This document shows, piece after piece, positions 46,508 through 58,459 of a stretch of 64,000 nt of DNA. The first letter of the stretch is position 1. Every line of letters starts with the position of its first letter. Origin of the DNA: Codonopsis lanceolata (lineage: Eukaryota; Streptophyta; Magnoliopsida; Asterales; Campanulaceae); NCBI GenBank assembly GCA_013146195.2, contig CM028379.1, forward strand, positions 159,556,437-159,620,436, given 5' to 3'. Under the pieces are notes generated by a model. That model did not search any database. It had not been told where the DNA came from and was given only the letters and a program-made list of their open reading frames with translations. Position numbers and translations under genes: made by a program.

Positions 46508-47304
46508 TGATCACGCCAAATGGTGGGGTGACTACACTTGGAAGTCCACGTGGTGGAATAAAGTTAAGGAGTGTTGGATTGGAAACAAGACTAGGATATC
46601 TGGCTTATTTGTTGATGAGTACATGCTGGTTCTCTTGGTCTCTCGTGTCTACACCAGGATCTGCAAGGGAAAATATCGTTAGGGAGCTGGGAGGTTATCC
46701 CAGCTAAAGCCCTCCGGCGTGAGAGTCAGTAACGAAGATAACGAGAGAGATGGAACACATGTGTTCCCTGTGATCACCTTTCTGGAATGATGTGTGTTGC
46801 GTGATAGTTTTTAGTGAATAGTGCCCTTACCTTTTGAAGGTGACGAAGCCCTCTATTTATAATCTCCCAAAGCTTGTCCCGCAAGCCAAGGTTGGATGCC
46901 ACAATTGGAGACCAACCCTTATTGGTCGGTTGAGTTGGCTAATCCCCATTAGTTTATGCCATTGTCAAATATGTTCGGTGTATCAGTAAGGGGTCAGCGG
47001 TAAGTGATACGGCTTGTACAGAGCACGTTGACATTTTCCCAATCAGACGAAGCCACTTGGAACGTGTCGTACTATGATGATGTTTTAGTGTTTGACCTTG
47101 GCGGGCTGGGGTATCGACCATAAAATTTCCTGGTCGGTTGATCGCCTCTACCTGAACCTCCCGAGCATTCTCATGGTCGCCATTGGGCCTGGTCGGCTGA
47201 CCTATGGTCGGCCTATCCGGCGAATGGTTGGTCCTCGGCTTAGTTTGGTCGTATTGGCAGCCACATGTCATTCCACGTGGGCAGCGTTCGGTCAGTTCCC
47301 TTCA
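46508..47304 (-). repeat. Gypsy 3' LTR (797 bp)
   Basis: On the minus strand it begins TGAAGGGAACTGACC and ends GGCGTGATCA. A purine-rich tract (AGAAAGTCGGGGGCAAC on the minus strand) precedes it at about 47305-47321. It keeps the TATA box that the other LTR has lost. Confidence 0.93.
46854..46861 (-). promoter_or_regulatory. LTR TATA box
   Basis: TATAAATA on the minus strand, inside the 64 bp (46848-46911) missing from the 5' LTR. Confidence 0.65.
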
Positions 47305-48103
47305 GTTGCCCCCGACTTTCTGGGTGCGAGGATTTATCCTTAGCTCAGAAAGTATAACTCGGTTCATCCTCGTCCGAGCCCATCTTCGTCGTTCAAATAC
47401 TGCTAGTTTTTGGTTCGGCCAGGAAGTAAGTCGAGAATGCGTTTAATGAAGTCCTTGGTCGAGCTTGGTTTGAGGGGGAAATCGAGGTGTCGCTTGAAGT
47501 CACGTCTCATTAATAGCACGTTTTTCGAAGCGTCGTTTAGTCGACTTATCATTTAATATCCCTTATTTCGGTGACATTTCTTTCTTTTTTGGCGGTGTCG
47601 TTTCGACGGTTGGTAACACGTGTCAGTCGGGCAAAGGTAGAACGGGATCCGCGCGCCTTAAGTTGGGTCGACTCGATTGGTCGCGGGCCGTACAAAAACA
47701 AAAAACCCCGGCTTCTCCCCTACGTTTCTAGCCATTCTCGCGTTTTCTCTCTCAAAACTAGTTTAGGCGATTTTTTCCTTCACTGTCGAATTCCCTGTTT
47801 GGCTATTTTCCGGTTGCATTCTCTTCCTTTAAAGTGGTGTGCTAGATTCTCCTCTTTCTTCTTTCTCTATTTCGTCCATTTGTAGCCTTTTTCTAGGTAG
47901 GTTTGGTGAGTTCTGGGTTTCACATTTCGTCTCCGGTGACTTATTGCCGGTTTCTGCATTTTTCATACTAACTCCGGCAGACTTTGTCTTTCAAGTCCCC
48001 GTCTTCATTCCTTTCTCGTATCCTCGTCTTCTCCAGCCTTGCCCGTTTTAGGTACTATTCTTTTCTTGGCTTTTTATATTTGGTTCGTACCTGGGGTGGG
48101 TTT

Positions 48104-51100
48104 ATGAGTTCGGAGTTTAAGTCGTCGTGTCGTACCCCTGATCAGTCCTCCTCGAACGTGGCTTATAAATCACCCACCCAGTCCTCTTCGTCATCTTCGA
48201 TAAAAGTTGTCTCTCCTTCTGTATTCTCTTCGGCCATGAGGACCAAACGCGTGGATCCTGGACCGGTCTATGCTCGGTCACCTACTCTTTCTAGGGTATA
48301 TAGGCAAACTAATGGAAATTGGAAGATAGTTCTTCCCAGCGAGGCAAAGGAGTTGTTGCTCGCTGCTGGTTATGACTTGGAGGGCCTTTCTTTGGTCGAG
48401 GATGAGTCATATAAGGCCGAGGATCGACCGATTGGATCTGAAATGTATGTCTGTAAGACGAAGACCTAAGCTTATTTTGACTTGTACCATATTTTTTTCA
48501 GTGAGTTGACGGCGTTAAAGTTAATGGATAAAAACAAGGAGTTGGCAAAGAAGAAGAGGAAGACCACCATTGATTCAACCTCGGCACCCGAGGTTGAAGA
48601 TTGTTCGAGTAAAACGAGCAAGAAGGCTCGTCTATGTAAAGCCAATGTAGGTGATGGGCCTGGCGAGGAGGGCGGCAAACCTGGTGGCAGGTTGCTGAGG
48701 GGATGACAAAATCATGTGTGCCCCGAGGACGTGGAGCTGTGGGATACTCAGTTTAACCATAGCCCGAAGGATTTCCGGGGATACATGCCAGAACTTAACT
48801 TGTCTTTGCCCAAATTGAGGCGTCTTCGGAGCCGGGTGGGGTTTTATACAACTTTTTTTAAGTAGGGCTTCGTCTGCCCTTGGATCCCCTCATTTGTGAG
48901 CTTCTCGATGAAGCTGGAGCTCACCCTCTAGATCTTTCTCTCAATCTAATGAGGTACTTAGTCAGTTTCGGTGCATATCTTCGGGTGCTCGTCTTCGAGT
49001 CTACTCTTTATTTGTTCAAGACCTACTTCAGCATCAACATGTCTTTGGGGTGCTTACAGTGTAAACACCATAATAACGGGGTCAACTTATTTGCAAGACC
49101 TCCGAGTAAGACGGGGCATTGGGCCGACAAGGTATTGGTCGTCGAGAGCAGACGAGGATGGAATTTTCCTGTTCCCCATGACTCTTGGAATCAGTGAAGT
49201 CCTTATCCCCCGTTTCGGCCTTGTCCGCGTATGAAGAGAAAGTAAAGTTGGTCGTGGAGGATTATTTGGGTGTCCACGGGGAGAATCCTTTGGTGTTTTC
49301 CTGGAGCTCAGTTTCTGGAGCTGAAGAGCTGTTGAGGTTGGTCGGCATGTCGACCAAAGATATGAAGGATGTTAGGCCTCGATATAGTATGCCCGAGGTT
49401 GATACTTATCCAGGGTGGCTGGTTCACAAGGACCCTGTATTCAAAGGGGATTGCTTATCTTGTCAAGGTTCGGGAATCGAGGAGCCTTGCCCCGACCATC
49501 GTGAATATCTTTCTTTACTTGTTTTGTTAGTTCGTTGCCTCGTCGTGATTTTCTCTAACTTTAATATTTTTTGGTTTTTCAGCTACGAGGAATCTTGACG
49601 CTCGAATGAACCTTACTCTAAGCCGAAAGACCCTGAGCGTGGATCGTCAGAGTGTCCTACAGGCCGCTACTTCAGATATTACTGGGGGCTATCGTCTACC
49701 TACCCAGCCTTTGACCGACGGCGTTGCAGCCCCGGCTGTTAGGGTGGCGAAAGTGATCCCAACCTCCTCTCAGGCAACCGGCTTCGGGAACGCTCTACAG
49801 GTGACAATTTCGTCGACCAAGTCACCAATCACCGAGCCTGCCAAGTTGTCGGTGGTCACCTCTGTTCCATCTATAGAACCCTCTTCTCGCAAAAAACTTT
49901 CGAATAAGCGAAAACGGAAAGTAATGGAGTTGATCGATGAAGATGATGAGGACGAACACGAGAATGCTGAGCAGCTTTTGTCTACTGATAAGGGTAAAAC
50001 CGTGGCCGAGACTGTGTCACCTGTCTACGAGGAGGTTTGAGTGTCGTGGCTCGAGGATGATTTTGTCTTGCCAACCACACAAGAGGCTGCTAAGGATCTG
50101 GCTAATGCTATCGCCGACGTTCCCCCTTGGCAATTTTGATTTTATGTCCCAGGATGATATGACCACAATGCTCGGCCAGGGGGCGTCCTCTAGGGCAACC
50201 CTGAAAGACTTGGTCGGAGTGATGAATTCCCTTAGCTCTGCCCAGATTTTGGGTCGTTTCGGCTGATAACTGGCGAGGTGAGCATCTTATCATGTTTTTT
50301 ATCTTGGTTTTTTCTCATGTTTCTTGCTTTGATTTGACAATTGGTTGTTTGATTTGATTGTAGGCTTGCGTTGTGGTCAAATCTTTGTCTACACGTCTTG
50401 GCCACAGCTCGACTAGTGAGAAGAAGCTGCGTCGGGAGGCTCGTCTAAGCCAAGAAGAAAAGGATGTTTTGAAGGCTAAGCTTGAATCTCTGGAGGGGGA
50501 TCATAACCAGAAGGTAGCCGACCTGGATCGAGCCTTGAAGCTCCTTGAAGACGTGAAGGCTCAGCGGAACAATTTGTCTGACCAAATTGGTAACTTGGAG
50601 CAGAGAGCAACTAAGGCCAAGCAACGGATTACAGAGGTCGAACAGGCGAAGGATGTCATGATAGGTGAGCGAAATGTGGCACCAGCCCGGGTTATGGAGC
50701 TTGAAGGACGGTTGAGAGAGGCCAAGCAGTCCGCCATTGAGCAATATAAGGAAAGTGATGAATTCACAGACGAGCTTGTTCCGTATTATGCTCGCAGTGT
50801 TCGCCACATCCTTCGATGTGTTGCTGCTTACGGGGTGCCCATGGGGGAGCTAGTTGACTGGGGGCTTGAGCCGTTTCGGGTGCCTTTGCTCGATTGGGGC
50901 ACGGGATGGTTCCCTTCCAGGACGAAGAGCTCAAGCTTGTCCATGATCAGGATCGCAGCGAGGGTCTTGACGAATGGGTTCCTCCAATGCCTTGGGATCT
51001 TAACGTAGTATCTTTAGTTAAGGTAGCGAAGAGAAACGAGGAGGTTCCCTTCAATCTTGAGCTGAGAATGCGGGATTTCATGGGTGAGCAATCCAATAGG

Positions 51101-51187
51101 GAGCAACTCACCGACGATATTCAAGCTGCCAAGGATCAAGCACTTCCTTCGGGAATTCGTGACCCCCCCGGCTCCCCTTCAGGTTGA
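48104..51187 (+). pseudogene. Antisense ORF (aORF) region of the gypsy element
   Basis: Opposite in strand to gag-pol. Frame 48104-48469 starts MSSEFKSS, Ser-rich, then RVYRQTNGNWKIVLPSEAKE. Near 48865-48960 the reading GLRLPLDPLICELLDEAGAH resembles the plant 'putative gypsy type transposon' domain (Transposase_28). 49185-49598 and 49606-50040 continue; the latter is basic (KKLSNKRKRK) and then acidic, a possible nuclear signal. 50373-51008 is a long coiled coil (KLRREARLSQEEKDVLKAKL, then heptads) leading into FTDELVPYYARSVRHILR. Frames are broken several times; some gaps may be introns. Its function in such elements is unknown. Confidence 0.7.
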
Positions 51188-51379
51188 TGGTTTTGACTCG
51201 CTGTGTTGAGTTTGATTACACATGTGTGCTCATGATTCCGAAACAATTTTTATTATTGTATTTGATATTTGATTAAACATTTTTGTGCTCGTATCTGTTT
51301 CACGTGTATTTGCCGTTTTTGCATTTTTCAGCGTATCTGCCTTGTTTGTTTAGTTTTTGAGAATCTGAGTTGTTTGTAG

Positions 51380-51632
51380 ATTGTAGTCTACCCCAGGTGA
51401 GCTCATGAGCTTTCATAAGTTGTAACCTGCCTCGTGTATCGAGGATAGGTTTTTGATCCCCTCCTCTTTCTCGAGGTTGGGGTGAGCATGTTAGCTATTA
51501 TGAATTGTAACCTTCCTCGTGTACCGGGGATAGGTCTTTGGTCCCCTCCTCTTTTTCGAGGTTGAGGTGAGCACGTTGGCTCTTGCAAATTGTAGCCTTC
51601 CCCGCGTGCCGAGGATAGACCATTGCCGACAA
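51380..51632. repeat. 85 bp tandem repeat in the gypsy 3' region
   Basis: TTGTAACC/TTGTAGCC anchors at 51420, 51505 and 51590 are exactly 85 bases apart, with a partial unit from 51380. Each includes TCGAGGATAGG-like and CCCCTCCTCTTT[CT]TCGAGG blocks. Tandem repeats in this part of Tat-type elements are known and can seed satellites. Confidence 0.88.
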
Positions 51633-51758
51633 TTTTGAAGTAAGGGTGGAACTTTTCTCATTGATCTCCAAAAAAATTTACAAGGAAGATTACATCATTG
51701 GTAATACATCTTTAGGTGGTCGGCGTGCCAAGGGTTCCTTAATGACGTGCCGTTGAAT

Positions 51759-52703
51759 TCAGCTAACCGGTAGGTTCCTTCTCGGATGATACTGGTAATT
51801 TTGAACGGGCCTTCCCAATTTGGGGGAGAGTTTGTTTCTTCCCAGCTTTTTGCCCGTTACTTCTATTTTCCGTAGGACCCAATCTCCCACCGAGAAACTT
51901 CTCGGTTTAACCCTTTTATCATGGTGAATTTTCATGAGTTTCTTGTAATTGATCATTCGAAGACGAGCTTCGAGTCTTTTTTCTTCAACATGGTCGAGAT
52001 CGAGTAGCCTTGACAATTCATTCTGGCTTTGGTCGAAGAAGGTAACCCAAGCTGTCAAAAGGGCTAGTTCGACTGGCGCCATGGCTTCCGATCCGTAGGT
52101 AAGTGCGAAAGGGGTCTCGCCCGTGGAACCATGGACCGAGGTTCTGATTCCCCACATGACGATCGGTAATTGTTCGAGCCAGTTCCCTTTCCTTTCTTCC
52201 AGGTCCCTTTTTTATGCGTGCAGTATTTTTTTATTCCCTGCTTCTGCATGACCATTGCCCTGAGGATGAGCTATCGATGACATCCTGTGTTTTACGTTTA
52301 GTCTTTCGCAGTTCGCCGTGAATTTCTTCGAGAATTGAGTGCCATGGTCAGATACGATCATGCGAGGAATGCCAAAACGGTAGAAAATCTGCTCATACAC
52401 AAATTTTATCGCTTGGTCTTCGGTTATACTGGCTAATGGTTTAGCTTCTATCCACTTAGTGAAGTAATCCACATCTACAATGATATATTCACACCCATGC
52501 TTGGCTTTGGGGAAGGGGCCGATGAGGTCTATTCCCCACATATCAAATGGCCACGTCGTGATCACCGGTGTTTGTGGAATAGATGGGAGTCGGGGAATAT
52601 CTGTGAATCTTTGGCACTTGTCGCACTTTCTTACATACTTTGTCGCGTCTCTTCTCATACTTGGCCAATAGTAACCATGAAAATTCATTTTGCCGGTCAA
52701 CAT
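51759..52703 (-). pseudogene. Gypsy integrase
   Basis: The zinc-binding part ends in YVRKCDKCQRF. The catalytic core has Asp in MWGIDLIGP, Asp in VSDHGTQF and Glu in HAEAGNKK, where relatives have GQAEATNK. A frame break near 52200 leads to the C-terminal part (WGIRTSVHGSTGETPFALTY, then FSVGDWVLRK). It inserts the cDNA in active elements. Confidence 0.92.
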
Positions 52704-52925
52704 CCTCGCCCCTGGATGTCCCCTGCATTCACCTTCATGTACCTCGGCTTAAAGGTCATGTATTGTCTCTGGCCTCACGCATCGAAGAATGGGTTTTGCG
52801 TTGGACCTCTTGTATAACATTCCTCCCATGACCGAGTATCTGCAAGCCCGGTTCCTCACTATTTGTGCCTTGTCTTTGTCTTCGAGCAATGCCCCCTTTT
52901 TGATGTAATCTTTTATATCATCAAT

Positions 52926-53860
52926 TCAGTATCTTGGGACGTCATCGATTGCCATGATCTCTTCTTTGTCAACAGAGGGATTTCTAAGAAACATAAGCTC
53001 GACTTCCACCGTTATGTCCTCATTTTCCGATGAAGCGACCTTGGACAAGTAGTCTGCTTGGGAATTGTTCTTTCTTAGGATCTGCTCCAATTCCCAGTGT
53101 TTGAATTCTTTTAGTAGTCTTTGGGCTAACTTTTGATACTTGGCCAGCACTGGGTGGTTTGCCCCGTATTCGCCCAGTACTTGTTTGACCACCAATTGGG
53201 AATCATTGTATATCACGATGCTTTCAGCTCCTAACTTCTGTGCGAGCTCGATCCCTACTACTAATGCTTCATATTCGGCTTGATTGTTTGAGGCTTTGAA
53301 GCCAAACTCCAATGCCAACCCCAACTCTCCTCCTTCTGGTACGATCAGTGAGATTCCTGCTCCGCTTTTGTTAATCCCCGCGGAGCCATCAACGAATAAG
53401 GTCCAGTGTTCGGGTGGTCTGGATTTTTCCTGCTCGTCCCCAGTCTTTCCCTTGGTGGTGTTCGGTTCTTCCTCGTTTTCTTTTGTCTCTCGGCTGGACG
53501 TTCCCCTAGTGAATGAAGTTTCAGCGATGAAGTCCGCCAACACTTGTGCTTGTATCGTCTTCCTCGTTTTCGTATTCGATCCCGTAACCCGACAACTCGA
53601 CCGACCATTTCAGACATTCTTCCCACCATGTCCGGCTTGTGTAAGATTTGTCTTAAGGGAAAGTCGGTGTAAACCACTATTGGGTGTGCTTGGAATTAAG
53701 CCTTCAACTTTCGAGCCGCGATTACCAAGGCAAGCACCAACTTTTCGATATCCAAGTATCTTCCTTCAACCTCAGTGAGAGCATGTGAAACGTAGTAGAT
53801 CGGCTTTTTAAGCTTGTCCTCCTCCCTGATCAACACCGCAGCCACTGTCGGGTCTGATGC
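52926..53860 (-). pseudogene. Gypsy RNase H domains
   Basis: Near 53860-53700 the first RNase H (YLAASDPTVAAVLIRE, YYVSHALTEVE) is seen. A second RNase H-like domain follows in 53543-52926: LFVDGSAGINKSGAG, NNQAEYEAL and IVIYNDSQLVV keep Asp-Glu-Asp, then NNSQADYLSKVAS. Two RNase H domains are typical of Tat-lineage elements. Frameshifts separate the parts. Confidence 0.88.
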
Positions 53861-53862
53861 CG

Positions 53863-54885
53863 CTAAGTATACGTATAGCTTCTTCTCGGGAATGGGGATA
53901 CTGAGGAGCGGGGGTCGACCGAGGTATTCTTTAAGCTCGTTGAAAGCCTTTTTGCAATCATTCGTCCATTGGAATTTTTGCCTCCTTTCAATGTTTTGAA
54001 GAAAGGTAAGCTTTTTTCTGCTGATTTAGCTATGAAGCGGCTGAGGGCTGTGATTCGGCCGTTGAGTTGCTGGACGTGTTTAATCGAGATAGGTGGATCC
54101 ATGGTCGCCAAGGCCTCTATCTTTTCCGGGTTGGCCTCAATTCCCCTCTCGTTGACCATGTAACCTAGGAACTTTCCAGCGACTACCCCAAAGGCACACT
54201 TTGCCGGGTTCAATTTCATCTTATTCTTCCTTAAATTTGCGAAGGTCTCCTTTAGGTCCTCGACATGGTTGGCATGCTTGGTCTTGATTACCATTTCGTT
54301 GATATATGCTTCCACATTTCTTCTTAATTAATTGTCGAAGACCTTGTTTACCATCCTCTGATACGTGGCCTCGGCATTTTTCAATCCGAAGGGCATCATA
54401 GTGTAGCAGTATAGCCCTCCAGCAGCTCGGAACACAGTGTGTATTTGGTCGGCCAACCACATTCTGATTTGATGATATCCGAAATAAGCGTCGACAAAGC
54501 TTAAGATCTTATGCCCGGCTATGGATTCTACTAACTGATCGATTCTTGGCAGAGGGTACCAATCTTTCAGGCAAGCCTTGTTTAGATCGGTAAAATCAAC
54601 GCACATTCTCCATTTTTCGCTCGACTTTTTTACCATTACCACGTTAGCTATCCACGTTGAATACAAGACTTCATTGATAATCTTCGCTTTGAGTAATTTG
54701 GATACCTCCTCTTTGATTGCCACCTGTTTTTGTGGGGAGAAAATTCTCGTTTTTTGTTGGATTGGAATGGAGTCGGGGTCAATGCTGAGCTTGTAAACAG
54801 CCACGTCCTGGCTGATCCCCTCCATGTCCTCGACTTTCCAAGCAAAAACGTCCAGACTTTCTTTCAAAAGTTCAATAATCGCCAC
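53863..54885 (-). pseudogene. Gypsy reverse transcriptase, catalytically dead
   Basis: Fingers/palm motifs: WRMCVDFTDLNKACLKDWYP, SFVDAYFGYHQI (first Asp kept) and MMPFGLKNAEATYQRM. A TAA at 54328 replaces a likely Gln codon. Right after it the YxDD box reads YINEM (54292-54306), both Asp lost. The thumb/connection continues with NPAKCAFGVVAGKFLGY. Confidence 0.93.
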
Positions 54886-55215
54886 TCGTTCTTCTTCGGG
54901 TATCTCCCTCCCTACCTTGACCTTTTGCTCGGGAAAGTCGAGGTTGATGACAATCTATTATAGATCTTCATGTGGCCTAATTTCTAGTCGATCTCGAGTA
55001 TCCAAGCTTTCAATTACCACTATTTTTTGGCGGCCTTTTTTGGGATTTGTTGGGGCGTGGAGTGTCGTGGTATCCGGATTTTCCTTTGATAGCGAGCTGG
55101 CGTTCCCAGCTCGCGTTGATTGCTATGCTTGAGACGGTTCGGGGAGCACAGGCTCGACGACGAGAGTGATTTCCCTTCGCTTCCCTAGCCCTTTTCGTTG
55201 GTCAGCTCTCCTGGA

Positions 55216-57566
55216 TCATTTTTGCTTCAGGCTGGGTGGCCACCGCCTTCTCTTTGTGTTTTTTTCCTTGTATATGCACTCGAGCGTACTAGTTGGTTCA
55301 TTCAATACTGTCCCCGTCCCCTTCGCCATGGGGTACGTCACCCTTTGGTGAGTCAGAGAGGCGATCATTTGAAACTTCGTTTGTGCCGGGGAACCTAAGA
55401 TGGCATTGTATGGGGAAGCGAGATCAATTACGAGAAATTCCACGCCCTCCGTCCGAGGAGCTGTATTTTCTTCTCCCAAGGTAACCTTAAGGGTGACCGA
55501 CCCTTTTACTGCAACTTGATGGCCCGTGAATCCTTCTAATTGTACGGAGGTTGGTTTGAGGTGGGCGTCCCCTAACTCCAAACCGAGGAAACATTTGTAG
55601 TATAAGATATCCTTTGATGCTCCGGTGTCTACCAAAACTCTTTTAACATCACTGTTGTGAATTCCCACTCGCAACGTTAACGGTTGTTGCCTGGTAGTTT
55701 CGCCAATTGCTAACTCGCTTGGTTTGAATGTGATTCCTCCTTCTTCGTCGTCTCGTGGTATGGTGTTCACCACGTGTTTCAGATTATAGATCATGTTTTT
55801 CAATCGGGTGCCGCTCGAGGCCGCCTCCCTTATGGCGTCGATCACATTTCTTGGTCTTGCATTGTTTGGCTGTGGATTATGATTTCTCGGTTGTTCCCTT
55901 CCTCTTCCTCCTAGGTTGTTGTTTCTTTGTTCGAACCTCTTAAGCTCTCTTCGGTCTATCAGCTTTTGGATGGCTCGTTTCAAGTTGATGCATTCTTCAG
56001 TCGTGTGACCGATGTCCTTGTGGAAGGCACAGTGTTTGTTAGGATCTCGAGGGAAGTGAGTGTCCTTCAGCGGCCATGGTCGCTCGATTCTATCTTGGTC
56101 GAGCAAAACGTTCATGATGTGTTCGCGAGTTGTGTTTAAGGGAGTTCAGTTCATGTCGTCCCATTTGTTCCGACCTCGGTTATCCTCCCGTCTACATGTC
56201 AATCCTCAACTGTCTTTTCCCGAGTTGTCATGAGCTCGTTGTGTCCCGTCGTGCTCTTTTTTCTTCCCGTCTCTCTTCACATCCTCGATATTAATAACTC
56301 GGAGGGCGTGTGCGTACATCTCCCCCACGGATCGTGATCTCGCAACATCATCTCCTGCCTCATCAACCCTTGTTGTAGACTTGAGATAAAGCACATCTTG
56401 ATAGATTCCTCCGAAATGTGTGGTATCTGGTTGACGATAGCCATAAACCTATCCATGTACATTTGGTTGGATTCATTATTACGTTGTTGTATGCCACACA
56501 AGTCTGTTTGCTTCTTTGGTTGGAGTCCCGCCAAGGAGAATTGTGTAACGAACATTTGCCTAAACTCGTCCCAAGTTTCTACTGAGTTCGGCAGGAGACC
56601 GGTATACCATTTAAGAGCTTTTCCTTGCAGGTTTCTGGCGAAGATCTTACCCCAAGCGTCTTCTTCCTCGAGTGCCAAAACATTCATCTTGACCTCGAAG
56701 CTAGCTATGTGGTCGACTGCGCTTGTAAGAGGCCTTAATAAGAATCGAAGTTGGGCATTTTCCCGTCGGGCAGTGGAGCCTTTCTCATTTTTTCCTTGAA
56801 GGGTCCGTTCTTGGAGGGGGGAAGCATCATCGATTTTCCCTTTTCTATGGCTTCGAGTCTTCCTCGGAGAAACTTCACCTCCTGCTCAACCTCTAAAGGT
56901 GGTGTGAGAGTAGATTTCTGTATTTCAGTGATCGCGTTCCGACCACTCTTCTGATGCCCCGTCCCCGATTGTTGAGGGTGCATTCAATGCTCGCATGTTT
57001 TGCTCTTCATCGCCTCCATTCTTGGTCTTGATTCTCCCTCCTCGCTCCTTTCTCGCATGCGTGAGGAGGATAGTTGGATTCATCAGGAAAGTTCAATCGA
57101 CTATGTATGTTTGGCTTAGGTGCATGCTCGACTATCCTTTTACCCAGTCTTGATTTCGCGTTTGGGCGAGGTGTGGCATTCCTCTTTTCTTTGCCCTTTG
57201 ACGTAGCCCTTTGGAGACTTGGGCTGGCTCCCGAGTAACTATTGCGTTGGTTGTAATTCCCGCCTTTTTGCTCAACTCAAACATTTTACATTCGATTTCT
57301 TGAATTCCTGTGAGATAAAGCTTTTGGCGTTCCCAGAACTTTAACTCCTCTATGTATTGTCCTTGCTCGCTTGCTTGGGCGTTTCTATGAGCTTTAGAGC
57401 CTATGAGACACTCCTCGTCCTCCTCCCCCTCTCCCTCTCCCTCTCCCTCGCCCTCGGCGAAAGAGGTATCTGCTTGGTTAATATACGCTCCTAAGTTACG
57501 GGCAGCGTCTGTTATGCCTCTTCCCCTTAAGACTTTCGAGCTGGAGGTTATTAGGTCTATCTCCAT
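55216..57566 (-). pseudogene. Gypsy gag and protease
   Basis: The N-terminal part (57566-57132) has a Gly-Glu run from a CTCCCT microsatellite. A second segment (56983-56735) ends at a stop after MPNFDSY. The capsid core is 56687-56277 (WGKIFARNLQGKALKWYTGL, WDEFRQMFVTQF). 56115-55216 has a CAFHKDIGHTTEEC zinc-binding motif and the aspartic protease motif VLVDTGASKDIL. Several stops and frame changes are present. Confidence 0.9.
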
Positions 57567-57700
57567 GAGTCTGTTTGTCGTTAGGGGGGGTTACATGGCC
57601 AAGGGCGAGGCATTATTGCTCCCTGTTGGTTTTGTTTCGTGTGTGTATGTTCTTTTCCATGGTTTTCTGGTGACAGTTAAGAGGTAACCAGCGAAAAAAT

Positions 57701-57723
57701 TTCGATTCCCGGCAACGGAACCA
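57701..57723 (-). promoter_or_regulatory. Gypsy primer-binding site
   Basis: On the minus strand it starts TGGTTCCGTTGCCGGGAATC, two bases inside the 5' LTR, in the position and style of gypsy tRNA primer sites. The tRNA was not identified. Confidence 0.7.
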
Positions 57724-57725
57724 CT

Positions 57726-58459
57726 TGATCACGCCAAATGGTGGGGTGACTACACTTGGAAGTCCACATGGTGGAATGAAGTTAAGGAGTGTTGGATTGG
57801 AAACAAGACTAGGATATCTGGCTTATTTGTTGATGAGTACGTGTTGGTTCTCTTGGTCTCTCGTGTCTACACCAGGATCTGCAAGGGAAAATACCGTTAG
57901 GGAGCTGGGAGGTTATCCCAGCTAAAGCCCTCCGACGTGAGAGTCAGTAGCGGAAGATAACGAGAGAGATGGGACACAGGTGTTCCCTGTGATCACCTAG
58001 CTGGAATGATATGTGTTGTGTGATAGTTTTTAGTGAATAGTGCTTTTACCTTTTGAAGGTGACGAACCAACCCTTATTGGTCGGCTGAGTTGGCTAATCC
58101 CCATTGATTTATGTCATTGTCAGATATATTTAGTGCATCAGGAAGGGGTCAACGGTAAGTGGTACGGCTTGTACAGAGCACGTTGACATTTTCCCAATCA
58201 GACGAAGCCACCTAGAACGTGTCGTACCATGATGACGTTTCAGTGTTTGACTTTGGCGGACTGGGGTATCGACCATAGAATTTCCTGGTCGGTTGATCGC
58301 CTCTGCCTGAACCTCCCGAGCACTCTCATGGTCGTCATTGGGCTTGGTCGGCTGACCTATGGTTGGCCTATCCAGCGAATGGTTGGTCCTCGACTTAGTT
58401 TGGTCGTATTGGCCGCCACGTGTCATTCCACGTGGGCAGCGTCCGGTCGGTTCCCTTCA
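57726..58459 (-). repeat. Gypsy 5' LTR (734 bp, internally deleted)
   Basis: Matches 46508-47304 apart from scattered substitutions and the loss of 64 bases corresponding to 46848-46911, joined at GACGAA/CCAACCC. The lost segment holds the TATA box. Confidence 0.93.

Larger units (their letters stand above)
46508..58459 (-). mobile_element. Ty3/gypsy LTR retrotransposon, Tat/Retand-like, minus strand
   Basis: Direct LTRs lie at 46508-47304 (its 3' LTR) and 57726-58459 (its 5' LTR). The flanks CACTG (46503-46507) and CATTG (58460-58464) agree in 4 of 5 bases. On the minus strand the order is gag, protease, RT, RNase H, integrase, diagnostic for gypsy. Between integrase and the 3' LTR is about 4 kb of extra sequence with ORFs on the opposite strand, a known hallmark of Tat-lineage elements. 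Many stops and a changed RT catalytic motif show it is dead. Confidence 0.95.
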
